Shown here one piece after another: positions 1-15,200 of a DNA stretch of 64,000 nucleotides. The stretch is from Cinclus cinclus (Eukaryota > Chordata > Aves > Passeriformes > Cinclidae), in NCBI RefSeq assembly GCF_963662255.1, contig NC_085074.1:868001-932000 (forward strand), in the 5' to 3' direction. The notes under the pieces were generated by a model. The model was not told where the DNA came from, did no database searches, and saw only the letters and a program-made list of their open reading frames with translations. The stretch's first letter is position 1; the number at the start of each line of letters is the position of its first letter. Position numbers and translations under genes: made by a program.

Positions 1-144
1 ACCCTGATGTCCCAGTTGGATTACTGAACTCCTGTGTGATTCCTGGAGCTGCTGCTGTTGGAATAAGGAGCTGTCCTTAGTTCTTGGCCTGTCCCAGGAG
101 CACCTCCTGGGTACTGCATGCAAGTCCTGGACGTGCTGGAAACA

Positions 145-249
145 ATGGGGATTGGCAAGAACACCGCGGCCAAATCAGTGGAGGCAGGAGGCTCCACAGA
201 GGGCAAATATGAGGATGAGTCCAAACACCCCACCTTCTTCACCCTGCCT
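145..249 (+). CDS. SLC23A2: SLC23A2 coding exon 1 (residues 1-35)
   Basis: Encodes the cytosolic N-terminus from MGIGKNT to FFTLP and ends in phase 0 at donor CCT|gtgagt. The exon continues 5' as UTR; its acceptor is ambiguous, with candidate AGs near 80 and 97. Confidence 0.95.
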
Positions 250-3200
250 GTGAGTATTTTCAGCCCTGCAGTCAGGCTCAGTGTGAACCAGGGCTAATGT
301 TCCAGTTGTACACACCTTTCATTTCCATGAGCAGTCAGTGCCAAACCTCTGCTGCCCTGAACATTTGTGGATAAATACGGCTGGTCCTGCTGTGTGTGGT
401 TGTTCATGTTTTTGCAGCACCCCAGGCACTGCATGGTCAGAGCACTGAACTGTCCTCCTGCAGCAGGCACCACCCCTGGGCTGGAATCATGGAGTCACTG
501 AGATTGGAAAAGTCCTCCAGGATTGTCAAGTCCAACCTGTGACCAATCCCACCACATCCACTCAGTCATGTAGTGCCACATCTGCTCTGGTTGTGAACAG
601 CTCCGAGCATGGGGACACCACCACAGCCCTGGGCAGCAGTGCCAGTGCTTAACAGCTCTTTCAGTGAAGAAATATTTCCCAATGTCCACCCTGAGCCTGC
701 CCTGGCCCAGCCTGAGGCTGTTCTCTCCTCCTGTCCCTGTTCCCTGGGAGCAGAGCCTGACCCCCCTCGCTGCCCCTCCTGTCAGGGAGTCGTGCAGACC
801 CAGAAGGTCCCTCCTGATCCCTGTTTTTTTTCCAGGCTGAGCCCCTTTCCCAGCTCCATTCTCTTCCCTGGACACACTCCAACCCCTCAGGGTCTCTCTC
901 ATGAGGGGACAGATCTGGACACAGCCCTTGAGGGGCCTCAGCAGAGCCTCTTTGCCCAGCTGAGCTTGTGGCAAGCCTGTATTGACCACCTGAGCTGCTC
1001 AAATGAGAGTAGGAGGCAGCAGCAGGGAGACATCTGCTTGTCTCCTACTGTCATTTTCAGTTTAATCATGCTCTTGTACACGTTGCCTTTCAAGAACTCT
1101 TCCAGTTTGCTGCAGGTTCCCCCTGCCCCAGGCAGATGCTGCCCAGGTTTTTAGGGAGCTCTGTGTGATGTTTTTAGGGAGCTCTCAGTGATTTTTTTTA
1201 AGGAGCTCTCAGTGATGTTTTTAAGGAGCTCTCTGTGAAGTTTTTGGGGAGCTCCCTGTGATTTTTGTAGAGAGCTCTCTCTGATGTTCTTAGGGAGCTC
1301 TCTGATTTTTTAGGGAGCTCTCTATGTGATGTTTTAAGGAGCTCTTTGTGATGTCTGTCACATCCCTCTCTGTCCCTAGCCCTGCTGTTACAGAAATGAT
1401 GATTGCCATGCTCCTCATGTTTTCTGACAAAATGTCAAGAGGCAGATGTCAAGTACCAAGGGAGAAAACAGAGTGACATACAAGGTGTGATCACAGAAGA
1501 TATGTTTATTTTAAAAGACCTCATGTTTCTCTTTTTGTGACATTTTTAAGGTTGTGATAAACGGTGGAGCCACATCCAGTGGTGACCAGGACACAGAGGA
1601 CACAGAGCTGATGGCCATCTACACTACAGAGAATGGCATAGCAGAAAAGGTACGTGGGCCTTCCCTGCTAAATGGGAACTCATTCTTGCTCTCTCAGCTT
1701 GGGCTTTGCTCACAGCAGCCTCCCCTGTCTGTGAGGTTTCCTGTCTCAGAGCTGCTGACTTGCAGAGTCTCCTCACCCCAGGCAGTTCTGCCCTCATGAC
1801 TCCTGGTCACACACTTCGGTTGCAGCACTTGGGGCATGACTCAGGAAATGATGGAAGCAGTTAATGACCTTGGTTGTCATTTCCCCGGCTTTTTTCTCCA
1901 TTCTGTCATTCCCTGGGCCTGTTGAGTGATAATCCTGCAAGCTGAGATGGTGTGAATGTGAGCTTTTGTTTAAAGTAAGGATGAGGTTTATGGTAAATCT
2001 GAACTTCTAAAATGTTCAGTCAAATTATCTTGGTAGTAGAGTCTTGTCTCTGAAAAAGCCTCAACCTGACCAGCGTTTTTCAAAATGTCCTGATAGAAAC
2101 AAGAACAAAACTCCTGGTTCCAAGCAGGGGCATTGTGATGCTCCTTCCTTTGAGGCTGTAGTTTCTCTTGGGGCAAGGATGACACCAAGGGATGCAGTTA
2201 ATGTTTTCCAACTCAGACACCCAAATTCAATCCTGGATTTCAGATTTAAAACACCCCCTGAGCAGCAAGAGACCCATCAGTGTTGGGTTTCAGAGGAGGC
2301 TGGGGCTGGTGCACTCCCTGCTCATTCTGCCCAGGTGTCTCATTCACATCCCCACAGCCATCATCATCACACTCATATTTAATGGACAGGGTTTTGTTGA
2401 CCTGTGAAAGTCTTTGATGGCTGATTTTTGGAGCATGCTGGGGCTGGAGTGGAGAGGCACAATCTGATAAAAGCTTTGAGCAAAAGGTGTTTGGGTGGAA
2501 TTGTGCAATGAGATAAGCCATCTCTAGACATGAAAATGTTCCTGGTTTTACCAAATGTATGCTTTTCTCCCTCCCATTTGATACATGTGATCAGAACTGG
2601 GAATGATGGAGAATAAGTCACCTAAAAGAGACTCTGATCTTTTGAGTAACCAGATCTCCTTGACTTAAAGCCTTGCTGTGGCTCACAGTGTATGAACAGA
2701 GTGGGCAGGCCCTGGCACTGGGTGCCCAGGGAAGCTGTGGGTGCCCCTGGGTCCCTGGAAGTGCCCAAGGCCAGGCTGGACAGGGCTTGGAGCAACCTGG
2801 GACAGTGGAAGGCGTCCCTGCCCATGGTCCAACTAGGCCTTAAGATCTTGGCAACCCAGCCAGAGGAGGCCAGATTGGACATCAGGAGGAATTTTTCAAT
2901 GGAAAGGGTGGTCAGGGATTGGAAGGGACATCCCAGGGCAGTGATCGAGTCCCCATCCCCAGAGGTGTTCAGAAACTGAGTGGATGTGGCACTTGGAGAT
3001 GTGGTTTGGTTATGACTATGGTGGTGCTGCTGTGTTGGTGGTCAGACCTGATGATCTGAAAGGGCTTTTCCAACCTTAACCATTCCATGATTCAAATTCC
3101 TGATTTTTTTTCCCACAAGTTTTTGGGTTTGTTTTTTTTAGAGAATTGGGTCAGGAGAGAATTTGTTCCTTTTTCAGTCAGTGAAAAGCTGTCACTGGTG

Positions 3201-6200
3201 CTGCAGGAGGGGCTGGGCAGGAACAGTTCCCCTGCTGGCTCTGTGCAGGCCCTGGATCCTGGGGAGAGGATTGCTTAAAGTGCTTTAACGAGTTCTCTGA
3301 AATGAGAGTTTCTATATTTTTCTTTTCTGCTGCAACACCCTCGACCTTCCCACAGCACTGTGCTTACTTGCACTCCCTGAATGTGAATTATCCCAGTGGA
3401 TTTGTTTTCCCAACAGGAGGCTGAGGTGGGAGGGGAGTGCCAGGGGTCAGTTTGGCTCACTCAGCTCAGTGGCACCAAGTGGAGATGACCTCAGCATAAT
3501 CCGTGGATGTGTTGGGATTTTTGGAGAAGTAGAGACCGTTTGAGGCAGTCACGAGTCTGGCAGAGTTCCCAGGCTCTGTGTGAGGCAGCTTCACATGGGT
3601 TTGCTGTGTCTTGGGCTGGATTAGAGCAGAGCAGTTGTTGTGTAAGGTAGTTTTTTAGTTACTTGATCTGAAATTACAAAATCGAATACTTCCTTCTGCT
3701 TTTATTGTTGTGCTGGGAGCATTGTGGGTTTGTTCTCAGGAATTTCCAAACCAGAGGGTTGGATGGAAAGGATTCCATTCATTTGTGACATAGAAATGAC
3801 AGAGCTGGCCCTTGTTTTAGTGGTGAATCTGCAGGGGTGTTGATGTGTGAATGTCTCTGATCAGTTGTCCATTGGCTCCCTGGGACTGCTAGGGCACTGC
3901 GTGGCCATGCCTAAATTCCTGAGGGAAATTTAAATTCCTGAAGGAATTCTGCTTGACTGATAGAAATTGGCTGGGGATTAATTTGGGTATAATAATTAGC
4001 ATTTCTCCTGACTGCATAAAGGGGGGGAAGAAAAAAATTACAAATTCATTAGCTAAAAGTGGTTAACCAAGATGAAATTGGGTAAGAGCAAAGCAGGGAA
4101 GTAATTATCATAATGAGGATTTATTTTTGCCGGTGATTTTAGTCTCTGATGCAAGGACAGAGCTCTGCTGCTTTGGAAACAGCCAGGGTTGCCTTCATGG
4201 TTCCAATTCTTCCCTGTTTTCTCCTTTTTTTTGTTTGGTTTTGGGGTTTGGTGGGGTTTTTTAACAGTCTTGTCATGATGAATCCAGTTTTAAGTACGCT
4301 TTGGCTGCCAGATCAGTTCTGCCATCAATCAGCAATTATAAATAAAAAAGCAGGGAATGACTGTCAGAAGGGAACGTGTTGAGTACAAATTCAGGAGCTG
4401 GATGTGAAAGGCTTTGAAATTGTCACAGATCAGCATTGCTTGGGAGTGCAGAACCAGCCTTGGAGTGTCTGGGAGTTGCCTGACAGTTTAAATTCACTTT
4501 ATTCTGTGCAGCAATAACCTGCTGGTGTCCCTTGTTCCTCCAGAGCTCCCTGGCAGAGACCCTGGACAGCAGTGGCAGTTTGGATGCACAGAGGACTGAC
4601 ATGATTTACACCATTGAAGATGTTCCTCCCTGGTACCTCTGCATATTTCTGGGCTTGCAGGTACATGCCAGAACAGAGACATGTTTTTCTTCTGTAACTT
4701 TCAAAGCTTGTTGAGGATTTTCTGTCCAGTTCATTGTGTTTGTATGTATGAGTTTTATCCCTCTCCACTCTAACATAAGGTGCTCAGAGGTTTCTTCTGA
4801 AGCTGATCACACTCAGATCATTGTTCTGAGAATTATTTGAGTTTTCAGTTCATGCATTTGTGATACTCACTTTAAATATTTAGAGTTACAAGCTGCTGTT
4901 GATAAATGAGTGAGCAAAGGCTCAGTGTTGGCCTTCGCAAGGGACATGAGGCACCTCTGGAGTTAAAGATGGAGAGAGAATGGTTTAGACCTGAAATGTT
5001 GAATACTAAAGCTGCTGCTGCAGTTATTTCAGTTCTGAGAGCATCACCCTGCACCTGGCTTACCAGGGAGGCCCCTTGGAGCAGGAGCAGGGAGTGGGGC
5101 TGCAGTGGGCAGCTGGACCCTCTTCCAGCTTAGCCACTGCTTGTGGGCAGCTGAGCAGCTCCAGTTCCATCTCCTTCCCTTCTCCAGTGGTGATAACATC
5201 TGTCCCACAGGGATGCTGAGAATTTGGTAATCTCTGTAAAGGACCTTGAGATCTCCAAATAAACACATTCCAAAGCATCCTTATTTCTGCCTCTTCCTCA
5301 AGGACAGGCGGTTTTGTAGGAATTCTCTTTCTACTTGTGGGTGGAGTATGGTGAAAATTTGTTTATTTTGCTTTTGACTGCTTGGGTTGAGGAAGACTTG
5401 ACTGCCCAGCTGCTGGTCCTTAGGAGCTTTGTGTGTGCTCCAGGTTCATTTGTGAGCCAATGTGAATGGAGTTATTTCTGGGCTGGAGGCTGCTCTCAGC
5501 ACAGTTATCTGGATGCCTGCTCAGGAGAGCAGCTGTGGAGCTGTTTCAGTGCCCTGTGGAACCCACAGACATCACAGAAATCAGAGATCCCCACATGGGG
5601 ATCACGAGCAGCAGGCGAGCAGGAGCTCAGGGAAATACTGAAAGGAAAGCTCAGGGGAGTGGGAGGTTTGCTGGGGGTTCAGAAGCAGAAAGAAAAGCTG
5701 CTGATGCCCCAGAAAAGCTGGTGATGGATGGAATGGATTTGCTGCTGGGTGCTGGCTGCAGCTCTGACTCCCCCTGTGCCCCCAGCACTACCTGACGTGT
5801 TTCAGCGGGACCATCGCCGTGCCCTTCCTGCTGGCCGATGCCATGTGCGTGGGCTTTGACCAGTGGGCCACCAGCCAGCTCATCGGGACCATCTTCTTCT
5901 GCGTGGGCATCACCACCCTGCTGCAGACCACCTTCGGCTGCAGGTGAGACCTGGGCCTTGGGGCTGCCTGCTGGCACCAGGTTAAGGCTGGGCATCCTTT
6001 AGGATTTCCCAGCATCCAGGAGTGCGAGGGATTTCCAGAGAAACACAAAACTGTCAGCAGCAGATACAGGGCTGTAGCAAGGTACCTGAACAGTCTAGAC
6101 CATAATTTGTGTTAAGTGCACCAGCCAAACCATATTTAGCTGTTTTTCTACACTTAGTTTTAAACCATTGCTTATAACTGGATGAGTCATTTTAAGTGTT

Positions 6201-9200
6201 TTTCTGCAGTTTATCAAACTTTCTAGAACTCTTCAAGGCTACTGAAACATGAATTGTGCTAAATTGGGAGAGAAAAAGCTGAAAAACACAATACCAAGAT
6301 TAAAAAAGTCAAAATAAAGGTAGGCAGTAATGCTCTAAATTGCAACCAGTCATTTTATGTGCAAGGTGCATGAACAAGATAGAAGCACCAATCAAAAAAT
6401 GCATAATCATATAATTTTAAAATGTATAAGTAAAATTAAAAGTAAACAATAAATCGACTTCTGGATAATCACACTAGTTTAGTTTCCAAAAGTCCTTTGT
6501 TCCCACACAGGGCAGTTAAGGAAAGCTTTTGGAAAGCTTCTCCCAAAAAAAGGTGAATCTGAAATAACACAAGGCATCCCAAGGGTGAGAAAATACAGCA
6601 AGGGGAGGTGAGAAGGAGGAGGAGGGAAACCCAGCAGAAAAGGCAGAAGTGTTCCTGGAAGATGAACACCTTGGTAAAGAGAACGCTTTAAGACACTTTA
6701 CACCTTGGTAAAGAGAAGCTAACTGTGTATTTCTTTTAATTTCTTGAATGAAATTCTTAGCAGTATTTAGGTGGTTGTGATCAGTCCTACAGCAAATTGC
6801 ATTCTTGATCCTGTGAAGGGCTTAGCAAGTTCAAAAGCAGGGAAAAATGATGAGGGAAACTTATCACTCTGAATCGAGTCTCTGGTACCTCCCAATCCAT
6901 TAAATAATTTGGATTTATTTGTTAGCTGCTTTGAGTTACAGGTAGTGATCATTCCTGGAGTTGGGAACACACACAAAGGGATAGCCTTGTAGAAATCTGG
7001 TGTTGGCAAGAAGAGGATTTTGTTTTATTAAGATAAATCTTTAAAAACACTGTTCCACAGTGACCACTGCACAGATGTTTAACATGCTGATGTAAACTTT
7101 GGGAATAACTAACACCTGCAGAGTTATTTCTGCAGCTTCTTGAATAAACCCAGTCCAGAAGAAAAGTGCATGTTTAACCCTCAGCTGGTTACTGAGGTAA
7201 ACCTTGAATCATTCAGTTCAGTTTCAGAGCAATGTGAGCTGAAATCTTGCCTTTCACTAGAAAATTCTGAACACCCTCCACATTTTTAAAGATTTAGTTA
7301 AGAACCAGAATCTTCAGGTGGCAAAGGTGTCTCAGGAAGGTGCAACAGGCAAACCTGTGGTGGATGCTTTTCATCTAAAACATTTCCAGATATTCCAGGT
7401 TTTCCAGTGTACCCTTTGGTTGCTATTTGAGTTTGCTTTCATTCACTTGCTGGTCTTTTTCCTTTGGAAAAAAAAAAAAAATCTTCCCTGTATTTTTTTG
7501 TTTTACTGGACTTAGGAGCTCACTCCTCTGCCTTGGAAAGTTCACTGTGATGACAAAACAACAGAGTGAAAGCTGTTGAAAAAGCAAACTTTCTTTCCCC
7601 AATGTATTTTCTTTCAGTAAAGACTCCCCAGAGTTAATACTCTTATTTCCAGCCTGGTTGGCTCTTTGTGCTGCAACCATAAGCCCTCATGTACCTTGTC
7701 TGGAAGTTTCTCATATTTGGGTTTGGTTTTTTTCCCCTAACTAATCTTGGCTTTTTATCACTTACTATAGTGAGAGGGATTTGGGGCTCATTCGGAGAAA
7801 AGGGGTCCATAACCATGGTGCCATCATTTTGAAATTCTCTCTGTAATCTCACCCCGGCCCTCTACCCTGCTGGGATTTTTCTCTTTTCAGTGGCTTCCAC
7901 TTGCACTGTACTTACATTTTTATATCCCTAAAGGCCAAATTATGTTTGGGTCTTAAAATAACTTGTATTTAAGGAGGAAATTTCCACACTTGGATGTTTT
8001 ATAACTACTCCCCATGTGATGGGGGAATTTATGTAAGGCTGGGAATAGGATACAGCAGCACAGGCCTCTCAATGAGATTTGCAAGTATTCATTGGCAAGT
8101 CTATCAACTGCAAAGTATTTCAGCAAATAAAGGTTTCAAAAGGTCAAATTCCACAGTTTAAGGATCCTTAGAGATGGATTTAGCTCAATTACAGGGTGGA
8201 GTTGTGGTCAGTTTGGTACCCAGACCAGTTCTAGGAATTCCAGCTATTCACTGATTTATGTAGTGAGCCCCAGCTCTGGCAGCGGTTCATTAGTGAGTAA
8301 TTAGTGGCATTGAGACCATCAAATACAGCTTTAATCCGGGGTGGCAGCCCTGGTGCTGTGTCCCTCCCTGCACTGGCTCAGCTTTCTCACATCTGTGGGA
8401 CATGTGAACATAATGAGATATTTCCAGATGCCTTTGGCTGCAGAAAAACTCCTGTCTTCACAAGGGCTGGTTCCAAAATGGAGCAGCTTGATGATTTAGA
8501 CGTGAAATTTTGATGAGCTTTGGTACTTGAAGCTTTTGGTGCTTTAGCTGGCTAGCAATGAGTGGCAGCCTTAAAATCTGTAAGTCACATTCCAGACTGC
8601 AGCTGTGGCTTGAGAAAGATACAGATCTTGGTGACTGAGTAATGTGTTTAAAAAATTTAAAAATTATTTTCCTTTTTTATGCCTGGCTTAGGGGAAAAAA
8701 AACCACTATTTTGAGCCTGTTGGGAGCTCCCTCCGTTACCTGTGTCAGGTAAAAGTTAAGCAGGATGTGCTGAGATGTGGTTTTTCTATCTGGGTGCTGG
8801 TGTTTAATGGGATGCAGAACAACCCAAGCTGGCAGCAGTGACCTCAGCACTGGAGAATGTGTTTGCAGTGTGTGTTTACCAAACCTCTGAGGGGCTGTGT
8901 AGGTGGGATGGAGCAGTAGCAGCTTGTTCCAGGTATTGCAGACCTGCCATGAGCACCAGCTTTGCTTAATGAGCCTGGCAGAATGGGGTGACTCATTCCC
9001 TGACCCACCAGCTCTGACTTCCTGGAGATAAAGCTGGGATTTGTGCTTGAAGGAACTCCCAGTAGGAGTATGAAGTTAGAGTTTCTAATGAAGTTTTCAG
9101 CTTTTGGTGGGTTTGAGATGGCCCAAACTGCTCCAGCTCCTGCCTGTGAACTTCACAACTACCTTTAATAACATGCCTCTGGTCTGTTCTTTCTTGTGCT

Positions 9201-12200
9201 TAGTGTATACCACACTTTTTCCCTACACTTCTCCTTTAAGCATTTTCTGATCTTTCCCTGAACCTGAGCAGCTCTTTTTCTGCCGAGGTGTTTGCTCTGC
9301 CCTTGAGGTGGTGTGAAGTAGCCCCTGAGCAATTCCCTGTCACACCTCGGGATCTCCTGTTAAAGGGAATCTCATGGCAACGCATTCATGTCAGTATCTG
9401 TAGAATCATTCCAAGTGCATCTGGAATTAAGTAATGTTGGGAGATTTGTTACACAAGGTACGATGAGTTCAGTAAATTCGTACTTGATGCAGGTAGATCC
9501 CCTTCAGATCTTTAAATCTTTTCGGAAGTATAAATATCAATGCTAAGAATGTAATCTTGAAATTCTTGTGGTGTTTGTATTTATTGGTGGCAACCACTTG
9601 GAACATCTAATCTGCTCCCATCAACCCAGCATTATTGACACATGCACTTAAAAATGAGTGTACTCAAGAGTCATGCAGAGGGAAGGGATGGAGACTGCAG
9701 GCTGCACCTTCAGAGAGCTGGGATGGTGAAAGCTGCACGTTCAGCACTCTGTTCTCCCCCTCAGTGTCCGTCTGTCCCTGTGCTGCTGAGCCACAACCTG
9801 CCAGCAGTGCCTGGCCCCTGGAGTTACCTGGCTGATCACTTCAAAGACACATCGTGTCTTTGGCTTGTGAAGTCTGTGTAGTTCTCTGACTGGGTTTGGA
9901 TTTATTTTTTTTTTTGTGAGAAATTCTCCTGTTTCCCAGTTTTATAACTCAGTGAAGGGTGGCTTGAGTGCCCGCTGCAGTGACCCCACAGAATATCAGC
10001 ATCTCTCCTCTCCCTTTCTACCAGGTTACCCCTGTTCCAAGCCAGTGCTTTTGCATTCTTAGCACCTGCCAGAGCAATTCTCTCTCTGGAGAAGTGGAAG
10101 TGCAATAACACAGGTAATTGTTGTTTATCCTTGTTCAGGTTTGAGGTCACGTGGAGTGCAGCTGCCAGAGCTTCTGATGTAAAAACTGGGAGTCATGAGC
10201 AGGGAATATAGGAAGCCTCTCTTTTTACAGTGTTAAAATACTGTGCCACAGAGGAAGATTCCTGAAAATGTCCTTGTGCAGTTCTGCTTCTGGGGATTTT
10301 TTAAATATAAAAATGTTAACAAAAAAATGTAAACATGGTATAAAGTAGTTCTTGTTTCATTTACGTTCTGTAAATGTTCCTTCCCATAATGTTCCAAATA
10401 TTTGGAAATAGCAAGTCCAACTGAATTCCTTTGAAGTTGTGAATTAGGAGGGAGTTTGAGCAATGTACAGCATCACCTCCAGACCAAGATTTTCCCCTGT
10501 TTAAGTCATACCTGACAGGTTTTGACCAGATTTGGATGTTCTTTTTCACTCTTTCTCTGCTGATGTCATCATCCTGGAAGGTTTGAACTCCAGAGGGAAA
10601 AGATTCTGGTTGGGATGGGAGCATTTGCTTTAGATTGGACTGGAAGGTGGAAATTACTCTGGCAGTTTTTTGGGGGGTGCTTAATTCAGTACCAAGGCTG
10701 TGGGCAGTGGGAAGCAACAGCATGGGGAATCAGGCTGCTCACTCCTGACTGATGCTCTTCCCAGGGCTCCTTTGGACTCTCTAATAACTAAATTTCCATT
10801 ATTTATGTGTTTATACATCTGTTAACTCACATTCAAAATGTGATTAATGCCCAGCTTGTTGAAAGAAACTGTCTGATAACCCTGGATGGGTGGCAAAGCA
10901 ATTTTCCCCACGACTCCAGATTTTCAAAAAGAGTTTTGCTGTATCTTTCTCCTGAGCCCTTTCACCTTCCAAAACTGCCAGTTGGGGTTGTCCCCATGGA
11001 TCAGCTCATTCAGTGAGTGATCTCAGCTGAGGAATAGCAGGCACTGGAGTTCGTGATTCCTGGGATGCAGCTAAGGAATTCCCCATTGGAGGGTGGAGAG
11101 AATTCCTGACTGACATTTGTCTGGAAGTCAGGGCCTTTTCCTACTTTGGAGTAGAGGGTGAAGTGAGGGGCTAGCTCTTGGGGAAGGTGAGCCTGGTGTC
11201 ACTTCATTTGTAGCAGAACTTGCTCTCTGTGTTAATTTGGGCTCATTTGTCAGACACAGCGTGAGGAGGGATTTGTTTTGTGTGGAGTGGTGGCAGAGTG
11301 GCTGGGGAATGAATAAATCAGTAAATCCCATGATTTTTCTCCCTTTTGCAAGATGTAACAGTTACCAACGGAACAGCAGAGCTGCTGCACACGGAGCACA
11401 TCTGGTACCCCCGGATACGAGAGGTAATGTGGGAGTTGCCTTTAGCTGTCACTCTCTCCAGTTCCAGTTAAGTTTCTCACTTAATCATCTGTGTGTTCTT
11501 GTCTTTAAGTTGGTAATTTCTTGTTTCACTGCGATCTCCATTTGAATATATCCCTTTACTCATTTCATGGAAGTCTTCATCTTTTCCACCTATTCATTGC
11601 TGGACAGCAAATACCAGGAGTTAGTTACCACATTCCAAAAGACGTGCAGTGAAATGCTCAAGTGAGATGAAAACTTTTCTTGTAACTTTGATTTGTGCTC
11701 ACTGGCAGCAGTTCAGCTGCTGCCAGGCCTCTTGCCTGCTGTCCTCGTGCAGTGGGGCTGGCCCCTGGAAGGTGAATCTGCAGTTAGGAAATCTGGTTCA
11801 TTCCCAAGTGTCTTAAGTTGGAGACTCTTGTGATAAGAGAGACTTGTGAAATACCTGGAGCTCCTTCTCCTCTCACATCACTGCAGTGTGAAGTCATGGT
11901 GCCCTGCAGGGCAGGCTGAGGGCTGTGCCATGCCAGGGTGGCAGGTAGAGTAGTCCAAATGAAGGCGTGTGTCATGGAATTGATCTCCCATCCCGTTGCT
12001 TTGGGCTGCCAACTTTTTCTTAATTAAAAACAACCCCTCTCTCTTCCCCATGTTCAAACCATAGCTACATCCTGCCAAGAGCCCTGCAGCCAAGAGGGCT
12101 GACAGTCTCCTGAGACCACAACGCTGCTCTAATCCAGCTTCTAAGGAGCACTTGTGACCAATGCAGCACACACTCTGCCCCTAGGAGCTAGGAGCATCAC

Positions 12201-15200
12201 CTCGTGGCGCACCAACCCTTGCCGTTCGATCTGAGAGCTTAAAGGTTAGCCTGGACCCCAGGTCTCCTGTCTGACAGTGTGATGTGCTTTCCACACAGCT
12301 TCCAGACTGGCCCACTGGTCTGTTGTGTAACAGTTTTGTGGAGAAAACCATAAGTGTTATGCTTAAAGCAATAAGTCACTTAAACATAATGAGCTGTTTT
12401 ATGACAAAAAAAAAAAATTGCTGAGTTCTTCTGTGTCACTGAATTCTTTTAACTGAAGTTTGTAATCCAGAGCAGAAAAACAAACAGTTTGGCTTTGCCT
12501 GTCAGATGGCACTGAGCTGTCTCTCTGCCCTGTTGTGTGTTCAGATCCAAGGTGCCATCATCATGTCCTCGCTGATTGAGGTGGTGATCGGGCTGCTGGG
12601 GCTGCCCGGGGCTCTGCTGCGCTACATCGGCCCCCTGACCATCACCCCCACCGTGGCCCTCATCGGCCTCTCGGGCTTCCAGGCTGCAGGGGAGCGAGCT
12701 GGCAAGCACTGGGGCATCGCCATGCTGTGAGTACCCCTGGGGGTCCTGCTGGGGAGACACAGTTTTGGGGTGCCAGGGAAAAGCCAGAGGCAGCGTGCTG
12801 CCAGTGTGGAGAAACAGCATGAGCAGGAACGTGAATGAGTCTGGGTAAGGTCAGCTGGAAATGTGGGAATAAGGACAGCAGCAGTTCAGGGGAGTTGACT
12901 GAAGAAGCTTTTCACTGAGAAGAAATCCTTCCCTAGGAGGGTGAAGAGGCCCCAGAGCAGCTGTGATTGCCCCTGGATCCCTGGAAGTGCCCAAGGCCAG
13001 TTTGGGCAGGGCTTGGAGCAGCCTGGGATAGTGGAAGGTGTCCCTGCCCATGGCTCCTATGTGGAACTGGGTGGGCTTTAATGTTCCTTTGAACCCAAAC
13101 TGTTCCATGATAATGTGAACTCGAGGAGAGGGGAAAGGACAGTGGCCATAAATGAAATGTGCAGAGCAGAATTTTATAAAGCAGGAGTTGATCTGGGAGC
13201 CATTGGCCAGGTGGAGTTCAGTGCTGTAGAAAAGATGATTTAGCAAAACACTAGAGAGATAAAATACAGTGAACAATTTGTATTTCTGGGCTGGCATTGC
13301 CTGTTTGCTCTCCTGCAGCAGCAGATAAATACCACTGGTGGTGCTGGTTCCTCTGCCATTGGTACTGGTTTACTTACCTGTGCCCAAGAGAAATTCATTT
13401 GTGTGTGATGATAGGGGGCACAAGTATTGCCATAAGCACCACCAGTGGCTGAGCCATGAGCAGAGAGATTCTTGTCAAGGGCACATAAAGGCTTTGAGAG
13501 GGAATTTTAGGGAATGTGAGAGGGAATTTCAGGCAATGTGTGTGCCATCAGTTGTAGGGGCCAGGGAAATGAAAGAATGAAAAGGAGTAAGTGAAGCAAA
13601 TGAGACAAAGAGAAGACAAAAGCTCCCCGTGTGCGTAAGCAGCCAAATAGGGCTGGAAACCCCATTTTAGGGAGAAAAGAGGCTGAAGCAGTTGCTGTGT
13701 TCCATGTGCAGCACCCGACTGCTGGCTCTGGGAGCCGGAGGAATGCCTTGATGAGATCAGATTGTGATCTCACTAATCTGTTTGCACAGTGCTTTGAACA
13801 TGTAAAGTATTCTGTAAGTGCAGCTTATGATTAAAAGGGCTCTTTAGTTCTCTTTTATCTTGGATGTTGGCATCATGAGTATTTTGGTGATTCTATTATA
13901 TTAAGCAGCTGATCCAAAGGAACATTTTATTTGCCTGTAAAACAAATTCTGTGCAAGTTGGGACTAACGTTAAGTGAATCAAACATATCTTTGAATTGGA
14001 CATGGAAACATGTAATTAAAGTTGCCATTTTTGCAGATGGAAAAAAAAATCAATTCAGGAGCGGGATTCAAATGTTACCCAGTCAGTAAAATATTTCTGG
14101 CTTCTGCCATGCACAAATGTGCACTGGATTGTTGAAAACAACTCCACAGATGTGGTGAGGCACTCAAAAGTGACTCCAACAGTGAGAAGTGATCAAGGTC
14201 CTGGGTTCTCCCTGACACTGCAGAATCAGCTGTGGCGGAGCTGGGGGTGTCCACAGTGGACAGGATTCCCAATTTACACTTTCCTGCCTTGACTTGTTCC
14301 ATGGTTGCTTTATTCCATAAGATATTTAGCACTGTGCTTTGTAAAAAGGGGAATTATTCCTGTTTATCCAGATTTTCCTGGGGCATTCAAGGATTTGGTG
14401 CTGTTTCACAGCCCCTGTGCTCTGCATACAACAGAAAATGCATTGCAATAATAGAATATTGGATATTTTTGCAACTCTGTACTAAATAAAATTCAAAGCT
14501 CCTTTGTCCTCAGGGCTGGTGTGTGAGGGAGTGTAGCCCATCTTCCCATGTTGGATTTTGGGGGAGATTTTTGGATTTCCTACATGGAAATGGAGAGCCT
14601 TTTGCTTTTTTCCTGGAGTGCTGAGGGCTGTAAATGCCCCTCCTTGTTCCTGGAGACTGAGGCAAAGGAAAACTGGTTTGTGTCTGATGCAGGGTAGAAG
14701 AGGGAGAGAGGCTGAAAATCCTCTTTTTACTTTTCAAGTCAGCTGATAAAAACATAATCTCAGATTTCAGCAGAGCTTTGCTTCTTCAGACAGCTCCAGT
14801 CTTTGGGAGGCCCTTTCAGCGCAGAGCTGACTTGGCTCATTCAGAATTGAGCAATGTGCCCTGGCTTCTGATTTTTCAGTGGGGGCTTATTTTACCTGTA
14901 AAAAATAATTTTTAGTGTCTAGAGGAGCTTGGCAGTTTAACTCAAGGAGGGGGAATTCATAAGAATGAGACATCTAATACTGATGAACTGCCCTTGCAGC
15001 AAATCTTGGGGGTTTGGTTGCATTCTGCTTCATTTGCAGCTATTCAGTGAAAGATTCATAATGAAAAAAAATGGGATTCTGAAGAACAGAAAAATTTCCC
15101 GGACGGAAATGTTTCAAGTACTTTGGAGTTCCATGCAAATTTTTAAATGTAAAAATGACTGCATAAAAGCCTCCAGTTCTCCTTTTTCTTCTCAGTTGTT

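Noticed and set aside
609..1154. 181-codon + strand frame near the start
   Set aside because: Lies in an inverted CR1 fragment and the adjacent repeat within an SLC23A2 intron.
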